The notes: generated by a model not told the origin, from the sequence alone. 64,000 bases of DNA from Bifidobacterium moraviense (GCF_012932365.1 NZ_JAAIIH010000001.1:1-64000); one strand, 5' to 3'. Counted from the first letter of the stretch, positions 18,824-28,470 are shown. Translations and numbers: made by a program.

Positions 18824-20023
18824 ATGAACGATACCGCGATGCCCGTCCCGAAGATGTCCAAGCGAGCGATCGAGTCCCAGCCCTTCCGCGCCATGGTGTT
18901 CGGCGAGAAGGCGGACGAGATGATCCGCAGCGGCGTGAGCGTGATCAAGCTCTCGCTCGGAGAGCCGGACTTCGGCGCGCCGCCGGCGGTGCGCGACGCC
19001 ATGCGCGAGCTGTACGACGGCCGTCCGCTGCCGTACACCGCCGCGTTCGGGCTGCCGCAGCTGCGCGAGGCGATCGCCGGATTTTACCGCGACCGCCATC
19101 AGGTGGACGTCGACCCGCGTCGCGTCATCATCACCGCGGGCGGATCCACGGCGCTGCTGCTGTCCGTGGCCGCCACCGTGGACCCGGGCGACGAGGTCAT
19201 CGTGGCCGACCCGTCCTACCCGTGCAACCGCGAGCTGGTGCGCTCCTTCGGCGGCAGGGTCGTGGACGTGCCCACCAGCGCCGCCACGCGCTTCCACCTG
19301 ACGCCGGAGAGCGTGGACGCGCACTGGTCGGACCGCACCAAGGCCGTCATGATCACCTCGCCGTCCAACCCCACCGGCACCACCATCGCGTTCGACGTGC
19401 TGCGCGGGATCTGCGATCTGGCCCGTTCGCGCGGCGCGTGGCGCATCGTCGACGAGACGTATCTGGACCTGGCGGACCGCGAGCCGGACGGCAGCGAGGT
19501 CAGGACCGTGCTCGCCTGCGACCCGGACGCCATCGTGCTCAACAGCTTCTCCAAGTTCTTCGGCATGACCGGCTGGCGGCTCGGATGGGCCGTGCTGCCC
19601 GAGGACATGCTCCACGCCGTGGACGACCTGGCCACCAACTACTTCCTGTGCGCGCACACGCCCACCCAGTACGCGGCGCTCGCCTGCTTCACCCCGGAGA
19701 CGCTGGGCGTGTGCGAGCAGCGCCGCCAGGAGCTCCTCGGACGCCGTCGCCTCGTGGTGGACGGTCTCAGGCGCATCGGCCTGCCGGTGGACGTGGAGCC
19801 GAACGGCGCGTTCTACGCGTACTTCTCCGTCGAATCGACCGGGCTGGACGCGTGGACGTTCTGCGAGCGCGCCCTCGACGAGGCGCACGTGGCGCTGACG
19901 CCCGGGCGCGACTTCGGCGAGGCCACCGCGGACACGCACGTGCGCCTGAGCTACGCGGCCTCGCGCGAGGCGCTGGAGGAGGGACTGGACCGCCTCGGCG
20001 CGTTCGTCGCCTCGCTGCGCTGA
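18824..20023 (+). CDS. Class I/II PLP-dependent aminotransferase
   Basis: Transfers amino groups between an amino acid and a 2-oxo acid. The 399-residue fold-type I enzyme has the cofactor lysine Lys244 in NSFSKFFGMTGWRLGW, the GGSTALL phosphate-binding turn and the SPSNPTGT motif. It resembles aspartate/aromatic aminotransferases; specificity cannot be assigned. No Shine-Dalgarno lies before the ATG at 18824, but a TAGAAC box eight bases upstream makes a leaderless start possible. It is followed after 67 bases by a 2-hydroxyacid dehydrogenase, which could reduce a 2-oxo acid made by this enzyme. Confidence 0.88.
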   Translation: MNDTAMPVPKMSKRAIESQPFRAMVFGEKADEMIRSGVSVIKLSLGEPDFGAPPAVRDAMRELYDGRPLPYTAAFGLPQLREAIAGFYRDRHQVDVDPRRVIITAGGSTALLLSVAATVDPGDEVIVADPSYPCNRELVRSFGGRVVDVPTSAATRFHLTPESVDAHWSDRTKAVMITSPSNPTGTTIAFDVLRGICDLARSRGAWRIVDETYLDLADREPDGSEVRTVLACDPDAIVLNSFSKFFGMTGWRLGWAVLPEDMLHAVDDLATNYFLCAHTPTQYAALACFTPETLGVCEQRRQELLGRRRLVVDGLRRIGLPVDVEPNGAFYAYFSVESTGLDAWTFCERALDEAHVALTPGRDFGEATADTHVRLSYAASREALEEGLDRLGAFVASLR

Positions 20024-20090
20024 GACCGCCGATCCGTCGGAGACACCGCATTCGTCAGAGCCATCCCATTCGTCGGAAGAAAGGAACCCC

Positions 20091-21065
20091 ATGGAGGCAT
20101 CCCGTCTGATCGTCAACTGTCTGCCGCTCACCGCCGAGGAGCGTGACCGGTTCCTCGCCGCCGCGCCGGACGTGCGCCAGGAGTTCGTCGGCGTGCCCGA
20201 ACAGCGCGGCGCGATGGTCTGGAAGGCCGTCGTGCCCGAGGGGCTGCGCGCCGGGGCCACCGCGGTCATCGGCAACGTCCCGGCCGCGGACGCCGGCGAC
20301 TACCCCCGTCTCGAATGGATCCAGACCTGGTCAGCGGGCGTCGACCAGTATCTGCGGCCCGGCGTGCTCGCCGACGGCGTCATGGTGACCAGCGCCTCGG
20401 GCGCCTACGGGCAGAGCGTGTCCGAGCATCTGTTCGCACTCATGTGGGCGCTCATGCGGCATCTGCCCGCCTACCGCGACCAGCAGCGCGAGGGCCGGTG
20501 GGCGGATCTGGGGCGCGCGGTCAGCCCGGTGGGCGCCACGGTGCTGGTGATCGGCACCGGCGACATCGGCTCGCACTTCGCGCGTCTCGCGCACGCGGTC
20601 GGCTCCACCGTGCTGGGCGTGCGCAGGGACCCGAGCAAGCCGGCCGAGGGCTTCGACGGCATGTTCGGCTTCGACCAGCTGGACGAGCTGCTGCCGTCGG
20701 CGGACGTAGTGGTCTCCATCGTGCCGTCGTCGCCGACGACGCATCACCTGCTGGACGCCGGACGTCTGGCGCTCATGCGGCCCGGCGCCATCGTGCTCAA
20801 CGGCGGGCGCGGCGACGCCGTGGACCCCGACGCCCTGCTGGAGGCGCTGCGCGCCGGCGCGATCGCGGGCGCGGGCCTCGACGTGACCGAGCCGGAGCCG
20901 CTGCCGGCCGACCATCCGCTGTGGCGCGAGCCGCGCTGCGTCATCACCCCGCACGTGGCCGGCGGCATGCATCTGGAGGCCACGGAGGACCGCATCATCG
21001 ACATCGCGCTCGGCAACGTGGGCGCCTACGCCGCCGGCCGTCCGCTGTCCAACCGGCGGCGCTAG
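20091..21065 (+). CDS. D-isomer-specific 2-hydroxyacid dehydrogenase family protein
   Basis: NAD(P)-dependent reductase of 2-oxo acids. In 324 residues it shows the Rossmann fingerprint GTGDIGSHFA near 146 and the catalytic set Arg240 (GGRGD), Glu267/Glu269 region (TEPEPLP) and His288 (TPHVAGG). An AAGGAA ribosome site precedes the ATG. Grouped with the aminotransferase on the same strand; convergent with the Gfo/Idh gene. The physiological substrate is unknown; the family includes D-lactate, glyoxylate and phosphoglycerate dehydrogenases. Confidence 0.88.
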   Translation: MEASRLIVNCLPLTAEERDRFLAAAPDVRQEFVGVPEQRGAMVWKAVVPEGLRAGATAVIGNVPAADAGDYPRLEWIQTWSAGVDQYLRPGVLADGVMVTSASGAYGQSVSEHLFALMWALMRHLPAYRDQQREGRWADLGRAVSPVGATVLVIGTGDIGSHFARLAHAVGSTVLGVRRDPSKPAEGFDGMFGFDQLDELLPSADVVVSIVPSSPTTHHLLDAGRLALMRPGAIVLNGGRGDAVDPDALLEALRAGAIAGAGLDVTEPEPLPADHPLWREPRCVITPHVAGGMHLEATEDRIIDIALGNVGAYAAGRPLSNRRR

Positions 21066-21094
21066 GCGACGAGCGGCCGACGCGCGGGCCCGTC

Positions 21095-22102
21095 CTACCG
21101 CTCGAAGGGGTAGGACAGGCCCCAGATGCCGCGGATCGAATCCATGAGCTCCATGATGCGCAGCGTGTCCGCGTGCGGCATCTCGGGGCATTCCGCCGCG
21201 CCGTCGAGCAGCGCGCGGGCGGCCGAGGCCACCTCGTACTCGTAGCCGGTGATCTGCTCCGGCACGGTGCGGCTCGTCACCCGGACATGGTCCTTGTCGT
21301 AGATGTTGATCCGCTGCGGGTTGTTGATGTTCTCCACCACCAGATAGCCCTCGGTGCCGCGGATCACGCCCATGCGGTCGCCCGTCGTGACCATCGAGCT
21401 GGTGGCCGTGGCCATCACGTCGCCGTAGAACAGCGTGGTGCAGCTCTGCGCGTCCACGCCGGTCGGATACGGCTGGTACGCGCTCGCCACGCGCTCGGGC
21501 GCGCGCCCGCGCATCGCCATGTCGATGAAGTTCAGCGGGTAGACGCCCACGTCGAGCAGCGCGCCGCCGGCCAGCGCCGGATCGGTCATGCGCGCCTTGT
21601 GCGTGGTGGGGTAGCTCAGGTCGGCGCCGATCGAACGCACCTCGCCGATGACGCCGGCGTCCACGATCTCGTCGATCATGGCGCGCGACGGCATGTAGCG
21701 CGTCCAGATCGCCTCGGTGCACAGCACGCCGGTGCGCTCCGCCACGGCCAGCAGCTCGCGCGCCTGCGCGGCGTTCGCGGTGAACGACTTCTCCACCAGC
21801 GTCGCCTTGCCCGCCTCGAGGCACATCGCGCCCTGCTCGCCGTGCAGGCTGTGCGGGGTGGCGACGTAGACCAGGTCGACGTTCGGGTCGGCGCACAGCG
21901 CCTCGTAGGACCCATGGGAGACGGGGAAGCCGTATTCGTCGGCGAACGCGCGTGCGCGGTCCGCGTCGCGCGCCGCCACGGCGTAGGGGGCCACGAGATC
22001 GCGGTAGCGCGGGTCGGCGGCCATGCCGGCGAGCGTCCTCGCCATCTGGACGGCGATGCGGCCTGCGCCGAGGATCGCCACGTTGATCGGTGCGGTGGAC
22101 AT
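21095..22102 (-). CDS. Gfo/Idh/MocA-family oxidoreductase
   Basis: NAD(P)-dependent dehydrogenase acting on sugars, inositols or trans-dihydrodiols. The 335-residue protein has the N-terminal GAGRIA dinucleotide loop, the VATPHSLH segment, and the EKSFTAN version of the family EKP motif carrying the catalytic lysine, then the C-terminal beta-sheet domain with GGALLDVGVYPL. The ribosome site AAAGGAGC precedes the ATG. It lies downstream of the cyclophilin gene, separated by a hairpin. Substrate unknown. Confidence 0.88.
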   Translation of the reverse strand: MSTAPINVAILGAGRIAVQMARTLAGMAADPRYRDLVAPYAVAARDADRARAFADEYGFPVSHGSYEALCADPNVDLVYVATPHSLHGEQGAMCLEAGKATLVEKSFTANAAQARELLAVAERTGVLCTEAIWTRYMPSRAMIDEIVDAGVIGEVRSIGADLSYPTTHKARMTDPALAGGALLDVGVYPLNFIDMAMRGRAPERVASAYQPYPTGVDAQSCTTLFYGDVMATATSSMVTTGDRMGVIRGTEGYLVVENINNPQRINIYDKDHVRVTSRTVPEQITGYEYEVASAARALLDGAAECPEMPHADTLRIMELMDSIRGIWGLSYPFER

Positions 22103-22165
22103 GTCTTGCTCCTTTGCTCGATGCTTCCGTTGGGTCCGGGAGGATGCCCGGCCATGTGAATACGA

Positions 22166-22193
22166 CGACGGCTCCCCGTCGGGGGAGCCGTCG
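22166..22193 (-). terminator. Hairpin downstream of the cyclophilin gene
   Basis: A perfect 12-bp stem (22166-22177 with 22182-22193, 4-base loop) lies 25 bases beyond the cyclophilin stop on the minus strand, before the Gfo/Idh gene. There is no U-run, a form common in high-GC Actinobacteria. Confidence 0.6.
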
Positions 22194-22217
22194 ATCGGAC
22201 AGGGGAAGGACGCGATG

Positions 22218-22760
22218 CTACTGCAGCACGTCGATGGTCTCGATCATCGCCGGCTCGAGCGGCGCGTCCGAGCGGTCGGTGGGCAGCGCCTCGAGCCTGT
22301 CCACCACGGCCTTGGACGCGTCGTCGGCGACCTCGCCGAAGATCGTGTGGTGTCCGTTGAGCCACTCGGTGGGGACGGTGGTGATGAAGAACTGCGATCC
22401 GTTGGTGCCGTGCACTTCGCCGGTGAACGGGTCGCGGCGCAGGCCGGCGTTCGCCATGGCGAGCAGGTACGGGTGGTCGAAGGTGAGCGAGGGGTCGATC
22501 TCGTCGTCGAACTCGTAGCCGGGGCCGCCGGTGCCGTTGCCAAGCGGGCAGCCGCCCTGGATCATGAAGTCCTTGATGATGCGGTGGAAGGTCAGGCCGT
22601 TGTAGAACGGATCGTGGCTCTCCTCGCCGGTGAACGGGTCGCGCCACGCCTTGGAACCGGTGGCGAGGCCGATGAAGTTGGCCACCGTCTTCGGGGCCTT
22701 GTCGTCGAACAGGTTGATGGTGACGTCACCTTCGGAGGTGTGCATGATAACTGTGGTCAT
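22218..22760 (-). CDS. Peptidyl-prolyl cis-trans isomerase, cyclophilin type
   Basis: Catalyses proline isomerisation in protein folding, in the cytosol (no signal peptide). The 180-residue protein holds the cyclophilin core: [13 protein letters not shown] with the catalytic Arg, MANAG, and GSQFFITT, plus HTIFGEV near the end. A small insertion around residues 105-112 (RRDPFTGEV) is common in actinobacterial forms. No Shine-Dalgarno is present; TAGACT seven bases before the ATG suggests a leaderless mRNA. Confidence 0.93.
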   Translation of the reverse strand: MTTVIMHTSEGDVTINLFDDKAPKTVANFIGLATGSKAWRDPFTGEESHDPFYNGLTFHRIIKDFMIQGGCPLGNGTGGPGYEFDDEIDPSLTFDHPYLLAMANAGLRRDPFTGEVHGTNGSQFFITTVPTEWLNGHHTIFGEVADDASKAVVDRLEALPTDRSDAPLEPAMIETIDVLQ

Positions 22761-22767
22761 GACGGCA

Positions 22768-22773
22768 AGTCTA
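22768..22773 (-). promoter_or_regulatory. -10 box of the leaderless cyclophilin gene
   Basis: On the minus strand TAGACT is followed by seven bases and the ATG at 22760, with no ribosome site. Confidence 0.45.
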
Positions 22774-22804
22774 GCGTAAGGGGCGGCGCGCGGGACGCGG
22801 CCGG

Positions 22805-23647
22805 TCAGCCGATCGCGCCGAGGCGGCGCAGCGCGTTCGCGATGCCGTTGCCGTCCACGTCGTCGGTGACGAGGTCGGCGGAGCGCTTGACCTCGTCGCG
22901 CGCGTTGCCCATCGCCACGCCCACGCCGGCGGCCTCGATCATCGCCACGTCGTTGCCGCCGTCGCCGAACGCCGCCGCGTCCGCGACGTGGAGGCCGAAC
23001 CGCTCCAGGAACGTGCGCATGCCGGCCGGCTTACCGCCGTCGGCCGGGATGAGGTCGGTGAACGCCGGGTGCCACCGCACGCCCGTGGTGTGCGGCATCA
23101 GCGCGGTGAGCTCCGCCTCCTCGTCTGGCGTGACGTAGGGGCTGACCTGATAGGTCGGGTGCGTCAGCGCGCGCGCAGGGTCGTCGACGTACACGGGCGG
23201 CGCCGTCTTGCCCAGGGATCGCCACGTGGCGCGCATGGTCTCGTCCACGTGGTTGAAGTAGACGTAGTCGCGCTCGCCGAAGTTGCTCACCACCTGCGGG
23301 TGCGCGCGCAGCCAGTCGAGGTAGATCGCCAGATCCCCGCGGTCCAGCGGGTGCTCGGCGATCACCGTGCCGCGGCGCAGGCCGTCGCCCGCGCTGCCGC
23401 CCTCGTCCGGGGACTCGTCGAGCACGCAGTACTGCCCGTTGAACGTCACGTAGCCGTCGAACGCCAGCGGGATGGTGTCGAGCACCGTCGTGGCCTGGCT
23501 GGGGGAGCGGCCCGTGCAGATGAAGATGCGCACGCCGCGCTCGCGCAGGGCGCGCAGGGCGACGAGCGTGGAGTCCGGCACCACGTGCGAGACGAAGCTG
23601 GTCAGCGTGCCGTCGATGTCGAAGAAGGCGGAGGTGATCTGGCTCAT
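22805..23647 (-). CDS. HAD-superfamily hydrolase, Cof type (IIB)
   Basis: A 280-residue phosphatase of the Cof family, which dephosphorylates sugar phosphates, pyridoxal phosphate or flavin phosphates. Motif I DIDGT is at residues 9-13, motif II is CTGRS, and motif [16 protein letters not shown] with upstream Lys completes the active site. The start at 23647 was preferred to 23656 because TATCAT followed by seven bases marks a leaderless start there. Substrate unknown. Confidence 0.86.
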   Translation of the reverse strand: MSQITSAFFDIDGTLTSFVSHVVPDSTLVALRALRERGVRIFICTGRSPSQATTVLDTIPLAFDGYVTFNGQYCVLDESPDEGGSAGDGLRRGTVIAEHPLDRGDLAIYLDWLRAHPQVVSNFGERDYVYFNHVDETMRATWRSLGKTAPPVYVDDPARALTHPTYQVSPYVTPDEEAELTALMPHTTGVRWHPAFTDLIPADGGKPAGMRTFLERFGLHVADAAAFGDGGNDVAMIEAAGVGVAMGNARDEVKRSADLVTDDVDGNGIANALRRLGAIG

Positions 23648-23654
23648 GCTCCCC

Positions 23655-23660
23655 ATGATA
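23655..23660 (-). promoter_or_regulatory. -10 box of the leaderless Cof-type hydrolase gene
   Basis: On the minus strand TATCAT is followed by seven bases and the ATG at 23647. The apparent GGGGAG between them is too close to the ATG to serve as a ribosome site. Confidence 0.4.
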
Positions 23661-23706
23661 GGTGCCGGCGGGCATCGGACCCCGTCGCCGGGCGCCGGCG
23701 TTCCGG

Positions 23707-25257
23707 TTATTCGCGCGCGTCGGGCCAGACGCGGTCGTACGGCACCCCGGTGAGCTCCTCGACGGTGCGGCGCACGTGCGGGTCCACGTCCTTCTTGGCG
23801 CCGCCGGCGCTCAGGCGCTCGGTCTCGGCGAGCAGCTCGCCGTCCGTGCGGCGGTCCAGCCCGAAGCCGCGGGCGACGAACCATCCCAGGCAGACCGCCG
23901 TCAGATAGATGCCGGCGGTGGAGCAGGCCAGACCGATCTGCGCGCTGAACGGCTGCGTCGCCCGGGTGGCGTCGAATCCGGTGAGGGCGAGCGCGGCGCC
24001 GGCGATCATCGCCGCGGCGCCCGAGCACAGCTGGCGGAAGAACGCCTGCACACCGGCGAAGGTGGCGGAGCGGCTGCGCTCGGTGACGATGCGGTCCACG
24101 TCCGCGATGAGCGGGAAGATCTGCCACGGCGTGAAGCCGGCGGAGGTGCGGAACGCGAAGAACAGCACGGCGGACGCCGTGGCGAACGCGGTCCATGCGG
24201 CTCCGGTGAGCACGCCGCGCAGCAGCCATGCGGCGATCATCATGACCGCGCCCGCGCCCATGCCGCAGAACCCCACGGCGTACACGGTGCGCGGACCGAA
24301 CCGCGCGAGCAGCCAGTTGCACGCCGGCATGAGCGGCAGGGCGAGCACGGTGAGGGTGAGCAGCAGCGAGGCGAACGCCGCGGACTGGCCCCAGTCGAAG
24401 ATCACGAAGTAGGCGAACGTCTGGCCGAACACGTCCATGCCGCACATGAGCAGCAGGTAGATGGCCAGATGCTGCCGGAACGCGCGGATGCGCAGCGTGG
24501 AGGCGTAGTCGCGCAGCAGCACGCGCACGCGGCGCATCCAGCCGGCGAACCCCACGTGCCCGTTGGTCCGCGTGCCGTCCGCGAATTCCGCGAAGCCGGC
24601 CTCCTCCGGCGTGAGCTCCCACGTGGTGCGCCAGCAGACGAACATGGCGAGCGCGAACAGCACGGTGAAGCTCATGGCGAAGATCTGGTAGCTCGAGGCC
24701 GTGTGCTCGCCGAGCGCGGTGAGCACGGCGGAGCCGATGAGCGGGATCGCGGTGCTCGCGGCGTTGGAGATGTACAGGCGCGTGGTGCTCAGCAGCGTGC
24801 GGCCCCTGAAGTCGGTCGTCATCTCGCCGGGCAGGGCGTTGTAGGCGGTCATGAAGATCTGGAACAGCATCATCCACACGACGTACGCCATGCAGTACAC
24901 GCCGGGATGCAGCCCGGGGATCCACAGGACGATGCCGATGAGCAGCGAAGGCGACATGACGAGCAGCAGCAGACGGCGCCTGCCGAAGCGCCGCCCGACG
25001 GAGAAGCGGTAGAGGTTGTCCGAAAGGGCGCCGAAGAACAGGGCGAACAGGGCGCTCAGCGCCGTGCAGCCGCCGATGATGCCCTGCGCGGTCTGGATGT
25101 CGAGCCCGCAGAAGCGCGTCCAGAACAGGGAGAGATAGGTGGCGGTGAGCGTGGTCTGCCCGCCGCCGTAGAAGTCGCCGAGGCCGAAGCCGACGCTCTG
25201 GGCGAAGGTGACGCCGTGCGGGCGCGGGGTGTGCGATGACGGGACTGCATTGGCCAT
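23707..25257 (-). CDS. MFS transporter, GPH (sugar:cation symporter)-like family
   Basis: A 516-residue carrier with 11-12 hydrophobic segments. The order of helices and the motif GALSDN followed by a basic RFSVGRRFGRRR loop match MFS_2/GPH glycoside-pentoside-hexuronide carriers. The hydrophilic C-terminal tail of about 50 residues (ending in DRVWPDARE) is cytosolic. The start MANAV at 25257 has no good ribosome site; a TAGCGT box eight bases upstream is a weak leaderless signal. No sugar-hydrolase gene adjoins it, so the solute remains unknown. Confidence 0.82.
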   Translation of the reverse strand: MANAVPSSHTPRPHGVTFAQSVGFGLGDFYGGGQTTLTATYLSLFWTRFCGLDIQTAQGIIGGCTALSALFALFFGALSDNLYRFSVGRRFGRRRLLLLVMSPSLLIGIVLWIPGLHPGVYCMAYVVWMMLFQIFMTAYNALPGEMTTDFRGRTLLSTTRLYISNAASTAIPLIGSAVLTALGEHTASSYQIFAMSFTVLFALAMFVCWRTTWELTPEEAGFAEFADGTRTNGHVGFAGWMRRVRVLLRDYASTLRIRAFRQHLAIYLLLMCGMDVFGQTFAYFVIFDWGQSAAFASLLLTLTVLALPLMPACNWLLARFGPRTVYAVGFCGMGAGAVMMIAAWLLRGVLTGAAWTAFATASAVLFFAFRTSAGFTPWQIFPLIADVDRIVTERSRSATFAGVQAFFRQLCSGAAAMIAGAALALTGFDATRATQPFSAQIGLACSTAGIYLTAVCLGWFVARGFGLDRRTDGELLAETERLSAGGAKKDVDPHVRRTVEELTGVPYDRVWPDARE

Positions 25258-25350
25258 GACACACCACGCTAGCAACGACCGCGGGCAGCCGCCGCGGGCG
25301 TGTCCATCGGTTGCCGTGTTCCATATAGTGGGATATCGGACGTGCGGGGC

Positions 25351-25376
25351 GGGGTTTGAACGGGCTATCAAGCCCC
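25351..25376 (+). promoter_or_regulatory. Leader hairpin and conserved motif upstream of metQ
   Basis: A 9-bp stem (25351-25359 with 25368-25376, one G.U, 8-base loop) lies 161 bases before metQ. Its 5' part, 25351-25368, matches 16 of 18 bases with 55809-55826 upstream of the O-acetylhomoserine sulfhydrylase gene. Looser similarity continues for about 35 bases. It may be an operator or RNA element of methionine control. No known riboswitch class was recognised. Confidence 0.35.
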
Positions 25377-25536
25377 GGCGTTGCAACGCATTCGAAGCGG
25401 CCATAAGCAGCGCATATACGGCAATCGGCGGATTTCCGCCATTGTGAGCCCTCACGTGCGTTACGGTGGTAACCACATTCGCCCGAACGACGAACGGACA
25501 CGTCAACGTCATCGAATGAGAAGAGAGGAAACGTTC

Positions 25537-26502
25537 ATGACAGCAGCAACCCAGCAGCCCGCCAATCCCGAGGAGCCGGTGCGCGTCAACCACACCGTGC
25601 GCAACGCCGTCATCGCCGTGGTGGTTGTGATGGCCTTGGTGCTCGCCGGCTTCTTCGGCTACCGCGCCTTCGCCGGCGGCAAGGCCTCCGCGGAGAAGGG
25701 CTCCAAGGACAACCCGGTCAAGATCGGCGTGGTGGGGGCCACCGATCCGGACTTCGTGGCGTTCAAGGCCGCGGCCGAGAAGCAGGGCATCTACATCGAT
25801 CTGGTCGACTTCCAGGACTACACCTCCGAGAACCCGGCGCTCGACTCCGGCGAGCTCGACCTCAACGAGTTCCAGCACCTGCTCTACCTCGCCAACTACA
25901 ACGTGAAGAACAACAAGGACCTGCAGCCGATCGGCGGCACGGTCACCTACCCGCTGTCCCTCTACTCCAAGAAGGTCAAGTCCGTGGACGACATCAAGCA
26001 GGGCGACACCGTCACCATCCCGAACGACGAGACCAACCAGGCGCGCGCCATCGGCGTGCTCAAGACCGCCGGCCTCATCGAGCTCAAGGGCGACTGGACC
26101 CCGCTGTCCTCCCCGGCCGACATCGACACCGCCAAGAGCAAGGTCAAGGTCACGCCGCTGAAGGCCGAGCAGGTGGCCAACTCGCTGGGCGACCCGACCG
26201 TGGCCGCCGGCATCGTGAACAACGACTACGTGGCCGACGCCGGCCTCAAGCTCGACGAGGCCGTGTACAAGGACGCCGCCACCGGCGAGGAGTCCCGTCC
26301 GTACATCAACGTCTTCGTCTCCCGCAAGGCCGACGTGAACAACCCCACCTACCTCAAGCTCATCCAGATCTACCATGACTCCCAGGAGGTGCAGGACGGC
26401 CTGAAGGAGAAGTCCGCCGGCACCGCGGTCTCCGCCAGCTCGTACACCGCCGAGCAGCTGCAGGGCTTCCTCGCGGACATCCAGAAGCAGATCAAGCAGT
26501 GA
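25537..26502 (+). CDS. metQ: Methionine-type ABC importer substrate-binding protein (NlpA family)
   Basis: Captures methionine (or a related compound) outside the cell for MetNI. The 321-residue protein has the NlpA/MetQ fold: KIGVVGATDPDF, then EFQDY-like FQDYTSENPALDSGELDLNEFQH segment and IPNDETNQARA. Unusually, it lacks a lipobox: residues 22-44 form a hydrophobic helix with no cysteine anywhere nearby, so it is likely anchored by a transmembrane helix. The ATG at 25537 follows AGAGGAAA. It is first in the metQ-metN-metI unit. Exact ligand inferred from family and neighbours. Confidence 0.88.
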   Translation: MTAATQQPANPEEPVRVNHTVRNAVIAVVVVMALVLAGFFGYRAFAGGKASAEKGSKDNPVKIGVVGATDPDFVAFKAAAEKQGIYIDLVDFQDYTSENPALDSGELDLNEFQHLLYLANYNVKNNKDLQPIGGTVTYPLSLYSKKVKSVDDIKQGDTVTIPNDETNQARAIGVLKTAGLIELKGDWTPLSSPADIDTAKSKVKVTPLKAEQVANSLGDPTVAAGIVNNDYVADAGLKLDEAVYKDAATGEESRPYINVFVSRKADVNNPTYLKLIQIYHDSQEVQDGLKEKSAGTAVSASSYTAEQLQGFLADIQKQIKQ

Positions 26503-26633
26503 GAGACGTCCGCGGCCGGTGAAGGGGACGGACGCGGCGAGCCGGAAACGGCGACGATGACGGCGGGCATCCGGTTCGGGTGCTCGCCTTCACCGCTGTC
26601 GCACCATCCTCCGTACAAGAAAGGACCCATGCG

Positions 26634-27770
26634 ATGACCAACGACGCAGAGCCGATCATCGTCTTCGACCACGTGGTCAAGGAATTCAGGCAGCGCGGCG
26701 CGTCCGGCAAGGGCGGCAAGTCGACCCGCGCCGTCGACGACGTGACGCTCACCATCAACAAGGGCGACATCTTCGGCATCATCGGCTACTCGGGCGCCGG
26801 CAAGTCGACGCTCGTGCGCCTCATCAACGCGCTCGAGCGTCCGACCGGCGGCACGGTGACGGTGCTCGGCACCGACATCACCACGCTGCCCGAGTCGAAG
26901 CTCAGGCCCATCCGTCAGAAGATCGGCATGATCTTCCAGCAGTTCAACCTGTTCTCCACCAAGACCGTGGCGCAGAACGTCGCCTACCCGCTGCAGCTCG
27001 ACCACTGGCGCAAGGACTACCAGGACCGCCGCGTGGCGGAGCTGCTCGAGTTCGTGGGGCTTTCCGAGCATGCGAACAAGTACCCCTCCCAACTCTCCGG
27101 CGGCCAGAAGCAGCGCGTGGGCATCGCGCGCGCCCTCGCCACCAACCCGCAGATCCTGCTGGCCGACGAGGCCACCAGCGCGCTCGACCCGGAGACCACG
27201 AGCGAGGTCCTCGACCTGCTCAGGCGCGTCAACGAGCGCTTCGGCATCACCATCGTGCTCATCACCCACCAGATGAACGTCGTCCAGCAGATCGCCAACC
27301 GCGTGGCCGTCATGAGCGCCGGACGCGTGGTGGAGGGCGGCGACGTATACGACGTGTTCGCCGCGCCCCGTCAGGAGGTCACCAAGCGCTTCATCGCCAC
27401 CGCGCTGCGAGGGCTTCCCGACGCCGAACGCGTCGAGGCCATGCACCGCGACAACCCCGGGCGCATCGTCAGCGTCGTCATCCGCCAGCGGGACGTGACC
27501 CGCGACGGCGGCGACGTCCCCGCCTCCGGACAGAACATCTCCGAGACGATCGCGCGCCATCCGGCCGTCGCCACGTCCATGCTCTACGGCGGCATCGATA
27601 CCGTCACCGGACAGGGCATCGGCGCTATCACCTACGAGTTCACCGGAGGCGACGCCGACCTCGAGGCGTTCCTCGCCGAGCTGGGCGAGCGCAGCGACCT
27701 CGTGGACTTCGGCACCGCCGAACGCCCCGTGCCCTACGAACAGGCCATCGAGAAGGGAGGTGCGCGATGA
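26634..27770 (+). CDS. metN: Methionine ABC importer ATP-binding protein
   Basis: ATPase that powers uptake through MetI. The 378-residue protein has Walker A GYSGAGKST, Q-loop FQQFNLF, signature LSGGQKQR and Walker B LLADEATSALD. Beyond residue about 300 it has the NIL regulatory domain, which in MetN binds methionine and inhibits transport when the cell is replete. The start at 26634 follows AAAGGA by 8 bases; an upstream in-frame ATG at 26580 lacks a site. It overlaps metI by four bases (ATGA), giving translational coupling. Confidence 0.94.
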   Translation: MTNDAEPIIVFDHVVKEFRQRGASGKGGKSTRAVDDVTLTINKGDIFGIIGYSGAGKSTLVRLINALERPTGGTVTVLGTDITTLPESKLRPIRQKIGMIFQQFNLFSTKTVAQNVAYPLQLDHWRKDYQDRRVAELLEFVGLSEHANKYPSQLSGGQKQRVGIARALATNPQILLADEATSALDPETTSEVLDLLRRVNERFGITIVLITHQMNVVQQIANRVAVMSAGRVVEGGDVYDVFAAPRQEVTKRFIATALRGLPDAERVEAMHRDNPGRIVSVVIRQRDVTRDGGDVPASGQNISETIARHPAVATSMLYGGIDTVTGQGIGAITYEFTGGDADLEAFLAELGERSDLVDFGTAERPVPYEQAIEKGGAR

Positions 27771-28453
27771 TCGCACTCGCCGCTGGCACCACGAACTGGG
27801 ACGTGCTCAAGCCGATCCTCGCCGAATCCGTCGTCCAGACTCTGCAGATGGTGCTCACCACGCTCGTCGTGGGAGGCTTCCTCGGCCTGGTGCTCGGCGT
27901 CGTGCTCTACGGCACGCGCCCGGGCAACCTCTTCGAGAACGCGGTGGTCTACCGCATCCTCGACATCATCATCAACATCATCCGCCCGATCCCGTTCATC
28001 ATCTTCCTGGCGGCCATGCAGCCGGTCACCATCAAGGTGGTGGGCACGTCCATCGGCACGCTCGCCGCGATCTTCCCGATGTGCGTCATGTGCACGATGG
28101 CCACGTCGAGGCTCGTCGAGCAGAACCTCGTCACCGTGGACCCCGGCATCATCGAGGCCGCGCGCTCGATGGGCGCCTCCAAGCTCACCATCGTGCGCAC
28201 CGTGCTCATCCCCGAGGCGCTGGCGCCGCTGATCCTCGCCTACGCGTTCCTGTTCATCGGCGTGCTCGACATGTCCGCCATGGCCGGCTACATCGGCGGC
28301 GGCGGCCTGGGCAACTTCGCCATCGCCTACGGCTACCAGAAGTTCGACCAGGGCGTCACCTGGACGGCCGTGATCATCATGATCGTGCTGGTGCAGGTGG
28401 TGCAGGGCATCGCCAACGCCATCGCCAAGCGGCTGCTGCGCCGCGGCCAGTAG
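27767..28453 (+). CDS. metI: Methionine ABC importer permease
   Basis: Membrane channel of the importer; 228 residues with five hydrophobic segments, as in MetI. The EAA coupling loop is EAARSMGASKLTIVRTVLIP, which contacts MetN. The ATG lies within the metN stop overlap, preceded by GGGAGGTG. The operon ends in a 12-15 bp hairpin shortly after. Confidence 0.94.
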   Translation: MIALAAGTTNWDVLKPILAESVVQTLQMVLTTLVVGGFLGLVLGVVLYGTRPGNLFENAVVYRILDIIINIIRPIPFIIFLAAMQPVTIKVVGTSIGTLAAIFPMCVMCTMATSRLVEQNLVTVDPGIIEAARSMGASKLTIVRTVLIPEALAPLILAYAFLFIGVLDMSAMAGYIGGGGLGNFAIAYGYQKFDQGVTWTAVIIMIVLVQVVQGIANAIAKRLLRRGQ

Positions 28454-28470
28454 CGCCGGCACGCTCGGCC

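Noticed and set aside
23707-26376. An 889-codon frame joining the MFS carrier to sequence opposite metQ
   Set aside because: The segment upstream of 25257 is antisense to metQ and not hydrophobic; the carrier fold begins at MANAV.
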